A stretch of 64,000 nt of DNA from Chryseobacterium indoltheticum (GTDB taxonomy: Bacteria; Bacteroidota; Bacteroidia; Flavobacteriales; Weeksellaceae): NCBI RefSeq assembly GCF_003815915.1, contig NZ_CP033929.1:4030001-4094000 (forward strand), given 5' to 3'. Of the stretch, positions 16,216-25,136 are shown one piece after another. A program made the position numbers and the translations under genes. Under the pieces are notes generated by a model that was not told where the DNA came from, did no database searches, and saw only the letters and a list, made by a program, of their open reading frames with translations. Numbering within the stretch: position 1 is the stretch's first letter; each line of letters opens with the position of its first letter.

Positions 16216-17508
16216 CTATTTCCCCAATATTGTTTTCGCTGTCACAAACTCTTTTAAAGCCAACAAAGAAAGCTCGGTTCCATATCCTGAAGATTTGGTT
16301 CCGCCAAAAGGAAAACGTGGGTCAGAACTTGTCATTCTGTTGATATTTACTGTTCCCGATTCTAAACCATCAATAAAAAATTGCTGACGTTCTTCATTTT
16401 TCGTCCATACCGAATTGGATAACCCAAACGGAATATTATTGGCAATTTCTAATGCCTCTTCATCATTATGAGCAATCAGCACCATGCCCAATGGACCGAA
16501 TAATTCTTCCTGTAAAATAGGATTTCCTTCTTCCACTCTGATCAATCCCGGAATAAATTCATTTTCAGAAATCCTTTCAAGAGGAATAATAGCTTCAGCA
16601 CCGTGATCTAATGCTTTCTGATATTGTTTTTCAAGATCATCTGCCAGATCAGGTCTTGCCATACCGCCCAATTTTGTTTCTTTCAATATCGGATCTGCAG
16701 GAACATATTTTTTATATTCTTCAATGAATTTTGGAAGAAAATCAAACTCTACTTCTCTTTGGATAATAAATCTTTTTGCTGCAACACAGGTTTGTCCGCA
16801 ATTTTGTAATCGTGCCAAAGCTCCTACTTTAGCTGCTTCATCCAAATCAGCATCATCCAAAACGATAAAAGCATCACTTCCACCTAATTCAAGCAGAGAT
16901 TTTTTGATATTTTTTCCCGCGGTTGCAGCGACTTCAGCACCGGCTTTTTCGCTTCCTGTAAGACTTACCCCTTTAATAGTTTTATATTCTAAAATTTCTT
17001 TCACGTCACCATGACCCACTTCAAGATTCTGGAAAACTCCTTCAGGAAAACCGGCTTCAACAAAAACTTTTTCTATCGCATTTCCGCTTCCGAAACAGAT
17101 GGATGCGTGTTTTAAAACCACTGTATTTCCAGCTAAAATTGCGGGTGTTGCAAATCTTAAAACCTGCCAAAAAGGGAAATTCCAAGGCATCACTCCCAAG
17201 ATTACTCCTTTCGGAACATAATGAATTTCTGAAATTTCATATTCAGATTCTATTTTTTCAGGTCTTAAAATATTTTGAGCATCCGCATAATAATTCATCA
17301 TTAACGCACATTTCTCAACCTCCGAAATAGCTTGTGAAATGGGTTTATTCATTTCATTGGTAATCAATTCACCAAAGACTTCTGATTTATTCTTAAAAAT
17401 TTCGGCAGCTTTTGCAATAAGTTTTTGCTTTTCTTCAAACGGAACTTTTTTCCATTCCTGAAAAGCCTCGTCAGCTTTTAACAGCTTGTTTTCTATTAAA
17501 TTTTCCAT
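16216..17508 (-). CDS. NAD(P)-dependent aldehyde dehydrogenase, succinate-semialdehyde type
   Basis: A 430-residue aldehyde dehydrogenase that oxidises an aldehyde to the acid. It has the Rossmann region with GVMPWNFPFWQV and VSLTGSEKAGAEVA, catalytic Glu in LLELGGSDAFIV and catalytic Cys in NCGQTCVAAKRF; the end PFGGTKSSGYGTEL is typical. The shorter N-terminus matches the bacterial succinate-semialdehyde dehydrogenase (GabD/Sad) subgroup. Substrate is inferred. It lies 133 bp downstream of hutG on the same strand. Confidence 0.9.
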   Translation of the reverse strand: MENLIENKLLKADEAFQEWKKVPFEEKQKLIAKAAEIFKNKSEVFGELITNEMNKPISQAISEVEKCALMMNYYADAQNILRPEKIESEYEISEIHYVPKGVILGVMPWNFPFWQVLRFATPAILAGNTVVLKHASICFGSGNAIEKVFVEAGFPEGVFQNLEVGHGDVKEILEYKTIKGVSLTGSEKAGAEVAATAGKNIKKSLLELGGSDAFIVLDDADLDEAAKVGALARLQNCGQTCVAAKRFIIQREVEFDFLPKFIEEYKKYVPADPILKETKLGGMARPDLADDLEKQYQKALDHGAEAIIPLERISENEFIPGLIRVEEGNPILQEELFGPLGMVLIAHNDEEALEIANNIPFGLSNSVWTKNEERQQFFIDGLESGTVNINRMTSSDPRFPFGGTKSSGYGTELSLLALKEFVTAKTILGK

Positions 17509-17641
17509 GTTACATTTCCATTTTTAAAGATTCAGAATCTTGAATCTTCTGCTTTTGGATAAAGCATTTTTAAGGCAACAAATAGTGTTCCTTATACCCT
17601 ATTTAATTAATGATAAATTCTATGAAGTGTATTCACTAATG

Positions 17642-18556
17642 CTAAATCATAAACCATTCGTTCGCCAGACTTGCAGCCAATCTTGCGGTATGATCCTGAA
17701 TATCAAAACTGGGGTTAACTTCTGCAATATCTAAAGCAATTAGTTTTTCATTTTTAAGAATATGTCTGTACAAATGCATGAATGCTGAATCTGCAAAAAT
17801 CCCGTTGTAAGCCGAAGCAGAAACACCCGGCGCAATGGCCGCATTAAAGACATCCATACAAATCGTTACATAAAGAAAGTCGACCGACTCTGCCAATTCA
17901 TTGACTCTTTCATATATTGACGGAAGGTTTTCGAAAAACAATTCATCCGCCAAGATATATTTCATCCCAAATTGGTGTGCGGTATCAAAAAGTTTTAGCG
18001 TATTCGAATTTCTCTGGATTCCTATATGTAAAGAATTGATCTCGCCTTCCTGAGCAATTTGCCAAAAACCTGTTCCCGAGCTTCCTCCTATCCCATCTTC
18101 AGGCTGTCTGTTATCAAAATGAGCATCAAAATTGATAATCCCAATTTTCTGTTCCTGAAAGGCAGTTCTCACACCGCGATAATGGCCAAATGTGACTTCA
18201 TGGCCTCCACCAAGAACCAACGATTTACCTCCTTTTAGCAAAACTTTAGAAACATTTTTCGCCAGTTCATTCCGTGCATTTTCCAGATTTCCGTCTTCAC
18301 AGGTAATATTTCCAAAATCAAGAAGTGAAAAATCCGGACGAATCACCGGAAAATTGCTCATATTTTTTCTGATCACATCCGGAGCATCTTTTGCACCTTG
18401 TCTTCCTTTATTTCTGCGAACACCTTCATCAACGGCAAATCCGTGTAAAACGAAATCATTAGTTGAAATAGTATCGTAATTATTCTCTTCTTTTACTCTC
18501 TGAAATATTCTGTGATGAAGCAGTTCTTCACCGTCTAATCTTCCTTGCCAAATCAT
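17642..18556 (-). CDS. hutG: formimidoylglutamase (arginase/ureohydrolase family)
   Basis: A 304-residue ureohydrolase with the manganese-binding motifs VLGGGHEVTFGHY, NFDAHFDNRQ and TICMDVFNAAIAPGVSA. Formimidoylglutamase splits N-formimidoyl-glutamate to glutamate and formamide, the last step of one histidine degradation route. The nearby hutI supports this over arginase or agmatinase. It starts 9 bp after the DUF695-like gene. hutH and hutU are not in the window. Confidence 0.85.
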   Translation of the reverse strand: MIWQGRLDGEELLHHRIFQRVKEENNYDTISTNDFVLHGFAVDEGVRRNKGRQGAKDAPDVIRKNMSNFPVIRPDFSLLDFGNITCEDGNLENARNELAKNVSKVLLKGGKSLVLGGGHEVTFGHYRGVRTAFQEQKIGIINFDAHFDNRQPEDGIGGSSGTGFWQIAQEGEINSLHIGIQRNSNTLKLFDTAHQFGMKYILADELFFENLPSIYERVNELAESVDFLYVTICMDVFNAAIAPGVSASAYNGIFADSAFMHLYRHILKNEKLIALDIAEVNPSFDIQDHTARLAASLANEWFMI

Positions 18557-18565
18557 GATTTTAAT

Positions 18566-19672
18566 TTAATTTTGATTTACATTATAGCGTTCAAAACTCT
18601 GCCAATATTTGTCTTTATAAATTTCGAGTGTCATTTTATATTCAGGATAATTCTCCATTGCTTTTTTCAAAACTTTTGAAGGTTTTCTGAAATCTTTGCT
18701 TGCAAAATAACTCTCTTTCAAATTGTCTGCATTTTCTCTTCCTATGTATAGATGACCGTCTTCGATCTTCAATTCTTCGATAATCTTTTCCTCTATATCG
18801 CTTAGCTTTTCGTAATCTTTCTTTTCCGGAAGTCTGTTATTATTGGCTCCGTCATACTGAACTTTCAAAATAGAAATCCACGGATATGAAGCTTTAGAAT
18901 CATAGTTTAACAAAGACGTATTGATTGTCGCAATAAGAGGTAAACCGTTTTTTAAAGTGGCTTCAAAAACAGAAAACCGATCTTCTTCATCAAAGTTTTT
19001 CACATTTTTATATTTCTCTGTAAACTCTCTTTCTCGCCAAGACAAAAAGTCTTTCAGTTTCGTAACCGGTACCAATTCTTTTTGAGCATCACTCTTATCA
19101 ATTACATTAAAGGTATCAATTTGAGTGGCAAAATTCAGCTCACCTAAAAAATTATCCAGAAAAACGCAGACTCCTGTCACAACGGAATCTTTGTTTTCAT
19201 CAATTGTATTTTCGTAGACAAAAGTGATGTCTATTTCGTCTGGGTAACCTTCGATTTCATTTTCGTAGAAGAAAATATTTTCACTTGAAAATTTCTTCCC
19301 GTCCATTTCAATTCCGCTTGTAAGATTCATTTCAGGTTTCAGTGCAGTAAATTTCCAATGGTTAAGTAATGGAGCTGCCGCAATAATCTCTTCAGCAAAA
19401 ACTATATTTTTAATATCACCTTCTACCGTAATAATTAGTTCCGCGATAGCATCATCGCTCATTCCTGCAAGGAAATAATATCCGCTATTAATCTCCTTAA
19501 GCTTTGGTGCTATAACATCAAAAAAATTGGCTTCGATATTATTCTGGCTTTTTATAATCTGAAAAAATTCTTTCTCTTTAGTTATAAACCAATCCCAAAA
19601 ATCTTTATACGTCATGATTTCGGATTCTTCCTTCTCTTCATTTTTACCGAAAATTTTATTTAAAATTCCCAT
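18566..19672 (-). CDS. DUF695 domain-containing protein
   Basis: A 368-residue cytoplasmic acidic protein without signal or membrane segments. The N-terminal half (about 20-190) resembles a repeat of the same fold seen in DUF695 proteins. The C-terminal part carries LPEKKDYEKLSDIEEKIIEEL, typical of DUF695. Function unknown. It sits between hutI and hutG, but no link to histidine breakdown is evident. Confidence 0.7.
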   Translation of the reverse strand: MGILNKIFGKNEEKEESEIMTYKDFWDWFITKEKEFFQIIKSQNNIEANFFDVIAPKLKEINSGYYFLAGMSDDAIAELIITVEGDIKNIVFAEEIIAAAPLLNHWKFTALKPEMNLTSGIEMDGKKFSSENIFFYENEIEGYPDEIDITFVYENTIDENKDSVVTGVCVFLDNFLGELNFATQIDTFNVIDKSDAQKELVPVTKLKDFLSWREREFTEKYKNVKNFDEEDRFSVFEATLKNGLPLIATINTSLLNYDSKASYPWISILKVQYDGANNNRLPEKKDYEKLSDIEEKIIEELKIEDGHLYIGRENADNLKESYFASKDFRKPSKVLKKAMENYPEYKMTLEIYKDKYWQSFERYNVNQN

Positions 19673-19686
19673 ATTTTGTTTTGCTT

Positions 19687-19903
19687 TTATTTGTGTCTGT
19701 AAACAATTATCAAAAATTTAATAATCATATAGATTATTGAAACAATTCCCGATAACCAAATTATTATAATTAAAACATCCTTAAAACCAGATGACGTATC
19801 TCCCATTCTTTTTGTTGCAATTTGTAAAACCAAAACAATGACAAGAAATACTGAAGGACAATTAATGCAATTATTGAGATAAAATAATAAGTATCCTTTT
19901 CAT
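19687..19903 (-). pseudogene. small two-helix membrane protein gene with two frameshifts
   Basis: ATG at 19903 overlaps the hutI stop (TAATG). It would encode a membrane protein, but the frame breaks after ten codons. Adding one A in the A4 tract behind the ATG (19900-19897) and one in the A5 tract near 19803-19816 gives a continuous 72-residue protein with two hydrophobic helices: MKKDTYYFISIIALIVLQYF at the start, then after the second correction FKDVLIIIIWLSGIVSIIYM. Both halves look protein-like only in different frames. Real decay or consensus error cannot be told apart. Unrecognised family. Confidence 0.55.
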
Positions 19904-21126
19904 TAAATCTTAGCTCCGTCGATATAAACACTATCAGCCTTCAAGCTCCCCTGATTATAAAGAACATTCTGGAAATTGTTGGTTTTATACGTTACAAAGT
20001 CGGCCTTTAATCCTGACTTCAGTTGCCCTCTGTCTTCCAAGCCTAATCCAAAAGCAGAACGGAATGTCATTCCTGCTAAAACTTCTGCAGTGGTTAACTT
20101 TTCAAATGTTGCTAAAATTGAGGCCTGTGTAATTAAATTTCCCATCGGTGCCGAACCTGGGTTCCAGTCACTTGCAATGGCAACAATAGCACCTGCATCC
20201 AATAATTTTCTGGCAGGAGTAAATTTTTCACCTAAACCTAAACTAGCCCCTGGTAAAGCGGTCGCCACGGTTTCAGATTGTGCCAAGAACTCAATATCTT
20301 CATCAATTGTAGCTTCGAGATGGTCTGCAGATTTCGCGCCAACTTCAACAGCGATTCTGGAACTTCCCGGTGTAAACTGGTCTGCATGAACGGTAATTTC
20401 AAAACCTAAGTCTTTAGTTTTACGCAAAAATACTTTACTTTCCTCTGGCTGAAAAGCAGATTTTTCAATAAAAATATCTACTCGTTTTGCAAGGTTTTCT
20501 TCTTTTACTTTTGGTAAAATTTCGGTTAAAATATAATTTAAATAGTCTTCATTGCTACCCGAAAAATCTCTAGGTTTTAAATGCGCTGAAAGACAAGTTG
20601 GCACTAAAGTAGCCTTTGTCTGTTCCTGAGCTTTTTTAATCATCCGAAGCATTTTCAGCTCGTTTTCAACATCCAAACCATAACCACTTTTTACTTCAAT
20701 AGTTGTAATTCCAAGAGAAATTAAAAAGTCTATTCGTTCCAGTAAAGTTTTTAATAAATCTTCTTCCGAAGCGCTTCGTGTATGTTGTACTGAGCTCCAG
20801 ATTCCGCCCCCACTTTCGGCGATTTCAAGATAAGTTTTCCCGGCATTTCGCATAGCAAAATCATTAGCACGGTTTCCGCCAAAACAGATATGAGTATGAG
20901 AATCTACAAACGCAGGAAGTACGATTTGCTCGTCTTCTACATATTCAATCTCTATATTTTGATTTTCAGATTTTAAGGTTTCGAAATTTCCTATTTTCTG
21001 AATTGTATTTTCATTAATTAAAATTCCGCCATCAACAATAATTTCGAGTTGTTCGTCAGAAAGTTTTCCTCTTAAAGGAAGATTGGCAAGTGTTACAACT
21101 TGCTTGAAAGGGCCTATAAGTTTCAT
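19903..21126 (-). CDS. hutI: imidazolonepropionase
   Basis: A 407-residue amidohydrolase-superfamily enzyme that hydrolyses 4-imidazolone-5-propionate to N-formimidoyl-glutamate, the third histidine degradation step. The metal-binding HxH is in FVDSHTHICFGGNR, further ligands are in ITVHADQFTPG, and the catalytic Asp is in IASDWNPGSAP. Length is normal. Its product is the substrate of HutG encoded at 17642. Confidence 0.94.
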   Translation of the reverse strand: MKLIGPFKQVVTLANLPLRGKLSDEQLEIIVDGGILINENTIQKIGNFETLKSENQNIEIEYVEDEQIVLPAFVDSHTHICFGGNRANDFAMRNAGKTYLEIAESGGGIWSSVQHTRSASEEDLLKTLLERIDFLISLGITTIEVKSGYGLDVENELKMLRMIKKAQEQTKATLVPTCLSAHLKPRDFSGSNEDYLNYILTEILPKVKEENLAKRVDIFIEKSAFQPEESKVFLRKTKDLGFEITVHADQFTPGSSRIAVEVGAKSADHLEATIDEDIEFLAQSETVATALPGASLGLGEKFTPARKLLDAGAIVAIASDWNPGSAPMGNLITQASILATFEKLTTAEVLAGMTFRSAFGLGLEDRGQLKSGLKADFVTYKTNNFQNVLYNQGSLKADSVYIDGAKI

Positions 21127-21169
21127 TTATTTAGTTTAAAAGCTAAACTTTTCTTTTAATGTACTTTGC

Positions 21170-21227
21170 TTAGATTCCTACGGAATGACAAAAAGAACGT
21201 GTAGTTTGTCATTCCGTACGAATCTAA
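21170..21227. repeat. 23-bp imperfect inverted repeat
   Basis: Arms 21170-21192 and 21205-21227 are complementary except at one position around a 12-nt loop. Core text is GATTCCTACGGAATGACAAA, a form of dispersed palindromic repeat familiar from Chryseobacterium intergenic DNA. Placed between divergent hutI and ruvB. It may be a REP-like element or hairpin; copy number in this genome cannot be seen here. Confidence 0.65.
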
Positions 21228-21413
21228 ACGATAATTAGAAGCTAAGTAATTTTTATATTTAAAATTCTCCTTTCAAAAATACTTAAAATATATCAATCTT
21301 GTAAATGATGAAAGGTCAGGCGTCCAATCTTAACCTAAACCTTAACCTCAGCCTTAAATTAATCTAAATTTTAACCTAAATTTCCTATCTTTACGGTAAA
21401 TGAAACTGAATTA

Positions 21414-22436
21414 ATGCCCGATTTTTTACATCCAGATAAAGACAATTTTTCCCACGAAGAGCTCATGCAGGAAGAGCAGATTCGTCCGCAGAGTTTTAAG
21501 GATTTCGCCGGACAGCGAAAAACCCTGGAAAATCTTGAAGTTTTTGTTACCGCTGCCAAAAGACGTGGCGGAGCGCTCGATCATGTTTTGCTGCATGGTC
21601 CTCCCGGTTTGGGAAAAACAACTTTAGCAAATATTATTGCGAACGAGCTTGGCGTAAGCTGCAAAATTACATCAGGTCCGGTTTTGGATAAACCCGGAAG
21701 TTTGGCAGGATTACTGACTAATCTGGAAGAAAACGATGTACTATTCATTGATGAAATTCACCGTTTATCGCCTGTAGTTGAAGAATATCTCTATTCTGCA
21801 ATGGAAGATTATAAAATCGATATTATGCTGGAAACCGGCCCGAATGCAAGAAGTGTTCAGATCGGATTAAATCCTTTCACATTGGTCGGAGCAACGACCA
21901 GAAGCGGAATGCTGACCAAACCAATGTTGGCGAGATTTGGTATTCAAAGCAGGTTGGAATATTATACGATTGAACTTTTGTCTACCATTATTATCCGAAG
22001 TGCAAGAGTTTTGGGCGTTAAAATTTATGAAGATGCCGCCATTGAAATCGCAAGAAGAAGCCGCGGAACGCCAAGAATTGCCAATGCACTTTTAAGAAGA
22101 GTTCGTGATTTTGCAGAAATAAAAGGAGACGGTGAAATCGAAATAGGAATCACCAAATATGCTCTAAATTCTTTAAATGTAGATGAATTCGGATTGGATG
22201 AGATGGATAATAAAATCATGCGTGTAATGATTGAGAATTTTAAAGGAAAACCTGTAGGGATTTCCGCATTGGCAACATCTATTGCGGAAAATCCGGAAAC
22301 ATTGGAGGAAGTTTATGAACCTTTTTTAATTCAGGAAGGATTTATTATCAGAACTCCAAGAGGGAGAGAAGTTACGGAGAAAGCGTATAAACATCTGAAT
22401 ATTGCGGTACCTAGAAATCCCGGTGAGCTTTTTTAA
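21414..22436 (+). CDS. ruvB: Holliday junction branch migration helicase RuvB
   Basis: A 340-residue AAA+ ATPase that drives branch migration with RuvA. Walker A is [13 protein letters not shown], Walker B is [11 protein letters not shown], sensor 1 is [10 protein letters not shown], and the Arg finger region and C-terminal winged helix ([17 protein letters not shown]) are present. A near-consensus -7 box TATCTTTA lies at 21386-21393. No ruv partner is adjacent. Confidence 0.97.
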   Translation: MPDFLHPDKDNFSHEELMQEEQIRPQSFKDFAGQRKTLENLEVFVTAAKRRGGALDHVLLHGPPGLGKTTLANIIANELGVSCKITSGPVLDKPGSLAGLLTNLEENDVLFIDEIHRLSPVVEEYLYSAMEDYKIDIMLETGPNARSVQIGLNPFTLVGATTRSGMLTKPMLARFGIQSRLEYYTIELLSTIIIRSARVLGVKIYEDAAIEIARRSRGTPRIANALLRRVRDFAEIKGDGEIEIGITKYALNSLNVDEFGLDEMDNKIMRVMIENFKGKPVGISALATSIAENPETLEEVYEPFLIQEGFIIRTPRGREVTEKAYKHLNIAVPRNPGELF

Positions 22437-22439
22437 TTA

Positions 22440-22463
22440 ATAATTAAAAATGAATAATTAATA
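22440..22463 (+). repeat. left inverted repeat flanking the four-helix-bundle gene
   Basis: ATAATTAAAAA (22440-22450) and TGAATAATTAATA (22451-22463) are complementary to 22856-22866 and 22836-22848. On the right the two blocks are separated by 7 nt. The repeats bracket the broken ORF like the stem of an rRNA intervening sequence. Confidence 0.55.
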
Positions 22464-22470
22464 TCGGAAA

Positions 22471-22841
22471 ATGCAGAGTAATTTTCAAGAAAAGGACAAT
22501 ATTATTCGAAATAAATCTTTTGATTTTTCAATTAGAATCATCAACTTGTATAAAGTTCTTTACAATGAAAGAAATGAAAAAACGTTATCTAAGCAATTAC
22601 TCAGAAGTGGAACTTCAATCGGAGCAAATATAGAGAAGGCATTGCCTCTTTTAGTAAAAAAGAATTCATCTATAAACTTCAACTATCATATAAAGAAGCT
22701 TATGAATCTTTTTATTGGATTAAACTTTTACATAGAACAGAGTTTATTAATGAAACAGAATTTAATTCTTTAAAAACAAATATTGAGGAAATCATAAAAT
22801 TATTAACTACAATTTTAAAAACTTCCAAACAAAATTATTAA
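22471..22841 (+). pseudogene. four helix bundle protein (23S rRNA intervening-sequence protein family), frameshifted
   Basis: The first frame gives about 56 normal residues (IRNKSFDFSIRIINLYKVLY, LSKQLLRSGTSIGANIE) and then drifts. The expected continuation EGIASFSKKEFIYKLQLSYK, YESFYWIKLLHRTEF, and the end KTSKQNY at TAA 22839-22841 lie in another frame. A single missing A near 22635 (GAGAAGG instead of GAAGAAGG) explains the break; the repaired protein would have 123 residues. Family members form four-helix bundles, and some are encoded in 23S rRNA intervening sequences. Flanking inverted repeats are present on both sides. Confidence 0.8.
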
Positions 22842-22866
22842 TTATTCATTCTCAATTTTTAATTAT
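22836..22866 (-). repeat. right inverted repeat flanking the four-helix-bundle gene
   Basis: TATTAATTATTCA (22836-22848) and TTTTTAATTAT (22856-22866) are the complements of the left repeat, with 7 extra nt between them. The stop codon of the broken gene lies inside this arm, so the gene and its ends form one unit. Confidence 0.55.
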
Positions 22867-22869
22867 AAA

Positions 22870-23481
22870 ATGTTTATTCCTAAAATATATAAAAGTGAAG
22901 ATTACAATTTGATGAAAGAAATTATCAGAGAAAATTCTTTTGCTTTACTAATTTCTTCGGTTGATAAAGTTCGTGCGACTCATTCTATGATGATGCTGAA
23001 TGAAGATGATCCGGAAAATAATTATATTGAAACTCACATTTCGAAAGCAAACCCACAAGCGAAAATCATAAAGAACGGAGATGAAGTTCTTTGTGACTTT
23101 TTGGGAGCCCATGCCTACATTTCCAGCAGTTGGTACGACCATATCAATGTTTCGACATGGAATTATGAAGCGGTACAGATTTATGGAAAAGTTGAGATCA
23201 TGAATCAGGAAGAACTGTACAGTCATTTGGACAAGCTAACTTCTAAATATGAACAAGCACAGCAATGTCCGATGATGTTGAAAGATATGGGAAAAGAGTT
23301 TGTAGAAAAGGAAATGAAAGGTGCTTTTGGCTTAAAGATAATCCCGACAGAGATTTTCATTAAACAAAAATTGTCTCAGAACAGAAAAGAACATGATTTT
23401 GAAAATATTATTTCAAATCTTGAAAACGGCGATGAAAACGGGAAACAAATAGCCGCCAAAATGCAACAATTAAAAAAATAA
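22870..23481 (+). CDS. PaiB-like FMN-binding protein
   Basis: A 203-residue protein of the PaiB family (split-barrel FMN-binding fold), called negative transcriptional regulators from Bacillus. It starts MFIPKIYKSEDYNLMKEII, and the flavin-binding barrel shows ETHISKANPQ, GAHAYISSSWYDH and VSTWNYEAVQIYGK. The C-terminal helices are Lys-rich. DNA binding is not evident, so an enzyme role is equally possible. It lies 26 bp before the MBL-fold gene. Confidence 0.88.
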   Translation: MFIPKIYKSEDYNLMKEIIRENSFALLISSVDKVRATHSMMMLNEDDPENNYIETHISKANPQAKIIKNGDEVLCDFLGAHAYISSSWYDHINVSTWNYEAVQIYGKVEIMNQEELYSHLDKLTSKYEQAQQCPMMLKDMGKEFVEKEMKGAFGLKIIPTEIFIKQKLSQNRKEHDFENIISNLENGDENGKQIAAKMQQLKK

Positions 23482-23507
23482 ACAACATTATAAAAACCTA
23501 ATATTAT

Positions 23508-24374
23508 ATGAAATTATATCCTATACAATGTGGGAAATTTAAACTGGACGGAGGCGCCATGTTTGGAGTCGTCCCAAAGAGTCTGTGGGAAAAAACAAAC
23601 CCGGCAGACGAAAGAAATTTAATAGAACTCGGAACCCGATCTCTTCTTGTGGAAGACGGAAAAAAATTAATTTTAATTGATTGCGGCCTCGGAAATAAGC
23701 AGGATGATAAATTTTTTGGACATTATTCGCTTTGGGGTGATGACAATTTAGATAATAATTTAAAAAAATACGGTTTTGTAAAAGAAGATATCACCGACGT
23801 TTTCCTTACTCACCTTCATTTTGACCATTGCGGAGGCGCTATTGAATGGAATGATGATAAATCTGGATACAGACCGGCTTTTAAAAATGCTCAGTTCTGG
23901 ACGAACGAAAATCACTGGCAATGGGCAACCGAGCCAAATGCAAGAGAAAAAGCAAGCTTTTTAAAAGAAAATATTATCCCGATCCAGGAAAGCGGGCAGC
24001 TTAACTTTTTGCCACTTCCTGCAAACGGAAACTATGGTTTTGCACCAGAACTGAAAATGGATGTGATCTTCGTAGATGGCCATACGGAAAAACAAATGTT
24101 ACCGGTAATACAATATCAGGAAAAAACGATTGTTTTTGCAGCCGATTTAATTCCTACAGCAGGGCATATTCCTCAGGTTTACGTGATGGGTTATGATACA
24201 AGACCTCTGCTGACGATAGAAGAAAAGGCTAAGTTCCTAAAACAATGTGTAGACAACGATTATCTATTGTTTTTTGAGCACGATGCTCACAACGAACTGG
24301 CAAGTTTAAAAATGACTGAAAAAGGTGTTCGTCTTGATGAAACCTTCAGTTTTAATGATGTTTTTGGATATTAA
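23508..24374 (+). CDS. MBL-fold metallo-hydrolase
   Basis: A 288-residue metallo-beta-lactamase-fold protein. The metal-binding motif is LTHLHFDHCGGA (HxHxDH); further ligands are in FVDGHTEKQM, FAADLIPTAGH and the C-terminal FFEHDAH. No signal peptide, so it is cytoplasmic. The pattern resembles quorum-quenching lactonase/MBL hydrolases, but the substrate is unknown. It is between the paiB-like gene and coaE, with 8 bp to coaE. Confidence 0.9.
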   Translation: MKLYPIQCGKFKLDGGAMFGVVPKSLWEKTNPADERNLIELGTRSLLVEDGKKLILIDCGLGNKQDDKFFGHYSLWGDDNLDNNLKKYGFVKEDITDVFLTHLHFDHCGGAIEWNDDKSGYRPAFKNAQFWTNENHWQWATEPNAREKASFLKENIIPIQESGQLNFLPLPANGNYGFAPELKMDVIFVDGHTEKQMLPVIQYQEKTIVFAADLIPTAGHIPQVYVMGYDTRPLLTIEEKAKFLKQCVDNDYLLFFEHDAHNELASLKMTEKGVRLDETFSFNDVFGY

Positions 24375-24382
24375 TATTTATT

Positions 24383-25018
24383 ATGGAAGAAATGTATTCA
24401 GAAAGTCAGAAAAGTGAGCCTGATTCGACACCGGAACCCAAGATTATTGGTTTAACCGGCGGAATTGGTTCCGGAAAAACCACCGTTGCAAAATTTATTG
24501 AAGACTGCGGATTTCCTGTCTATTATTCGGATGACCGGGCAAAAGATATTGTGAATGATAATGAGGATTTAAAAGTCAGAATAAAAGAACTTTTAGGAAG
24601 TGATTCTTATGACGAAAATGGTCTTTACAACAGAAAATTTGTAGCAGAACAGGTTTTTAATAATAAAGACTTGCTGCAAAGTTTAAACGAACTCATTCAT
24701 CCGGCTGTTCGCTTAGATTTTGAGGATTGGGTAAAAAAGCAGACTAAGTATTTAATATTTAAAGAAACAGCCTTACTGTTTGAGTTACAGCTCAACAAAC
24801 AATGCTACCGATCTATTCTGGTCACTGCAGAAGACAATATCAGAATAAAAAGAGTGATGGATCGGGACGGAAAAACCTACCGTGAAGTGCAATCTGTAAT
24901 GGAAAAACAAATGCCTGAAAAGGAAAAAATAAAGTTAGCAGATTGTATAATCTACAACAATACCAACCTTGATGACCTGAAAGATCAAACTGAAAAGACA
25001 ATTTTTGACATCGAATAA
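24383..25018 (+). CDS. coaE: dephospho-CoA kinase
   Basis: A 211-residue P-loop kinase for the last step of coenzyme A synthesis. The P-loop is GLTGGIGSGKTTVAKF, and YSDDRAKDIV and the lid LVTAEDNIRIKRVMDRDG are present. About 20 residues precede the usual N-terminus; an alternative start is Met4. A terminator follows at 25032. Confidence 0.95.
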   Translation: MEEMYSESQKSEPDSTPEPKIIGLTGGIGSGKTTVAKFIEDCGFPVYYSDDRAKDIVNDNEDLKVRIKELLGSDSYDENGLYNRKFVAEQVFNNKDLLQSLNELIHPAVRLDFEDWVKKQTKYLIFKETALLFELQLNKQCYRSILVTAEDNIRIKRVMDRDGKTYREVQSVMEKQMPEKEKIKLADCIIYNNTNLDDLKDQTEKTIFDIE

Positions 25019-25031
25019 ATAAAGAAATAAA

Positions 25032-25066
25032 GATCCCGCTGAAGAAATTCCAGCGGGATTTTTGTT
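25032..25066 (+). terminator. terminator after coaE
   Basis: ATCCCGCTG (25033-25041) and CAGCGGGAT (25051-25059) form a 9-bp GC-rich stem with a 9-nt loop, then TTTTTGTTTT. Confidence 0.9.
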
Positions 25067-25081
25067 TTAAATACTATTTCT

Positions 25082-25119
25082 AAAATAAAAAAATAAGCTC
25101 TCATTTCTGAGAGCTTATT
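25082..25119 (-). terminator. terminator after the 25137-28886 gene
   Basis: AATAAGCTCTCA (25092-25103) and TGAGAGCTTATT (25108-25119) form a 12-bp stem with a TTTC loop, followed on the minus strand by a T-rich tract. Confidence 0.85.
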
Positions 25120-25136
25120 CTATTTAAATTAATTGA

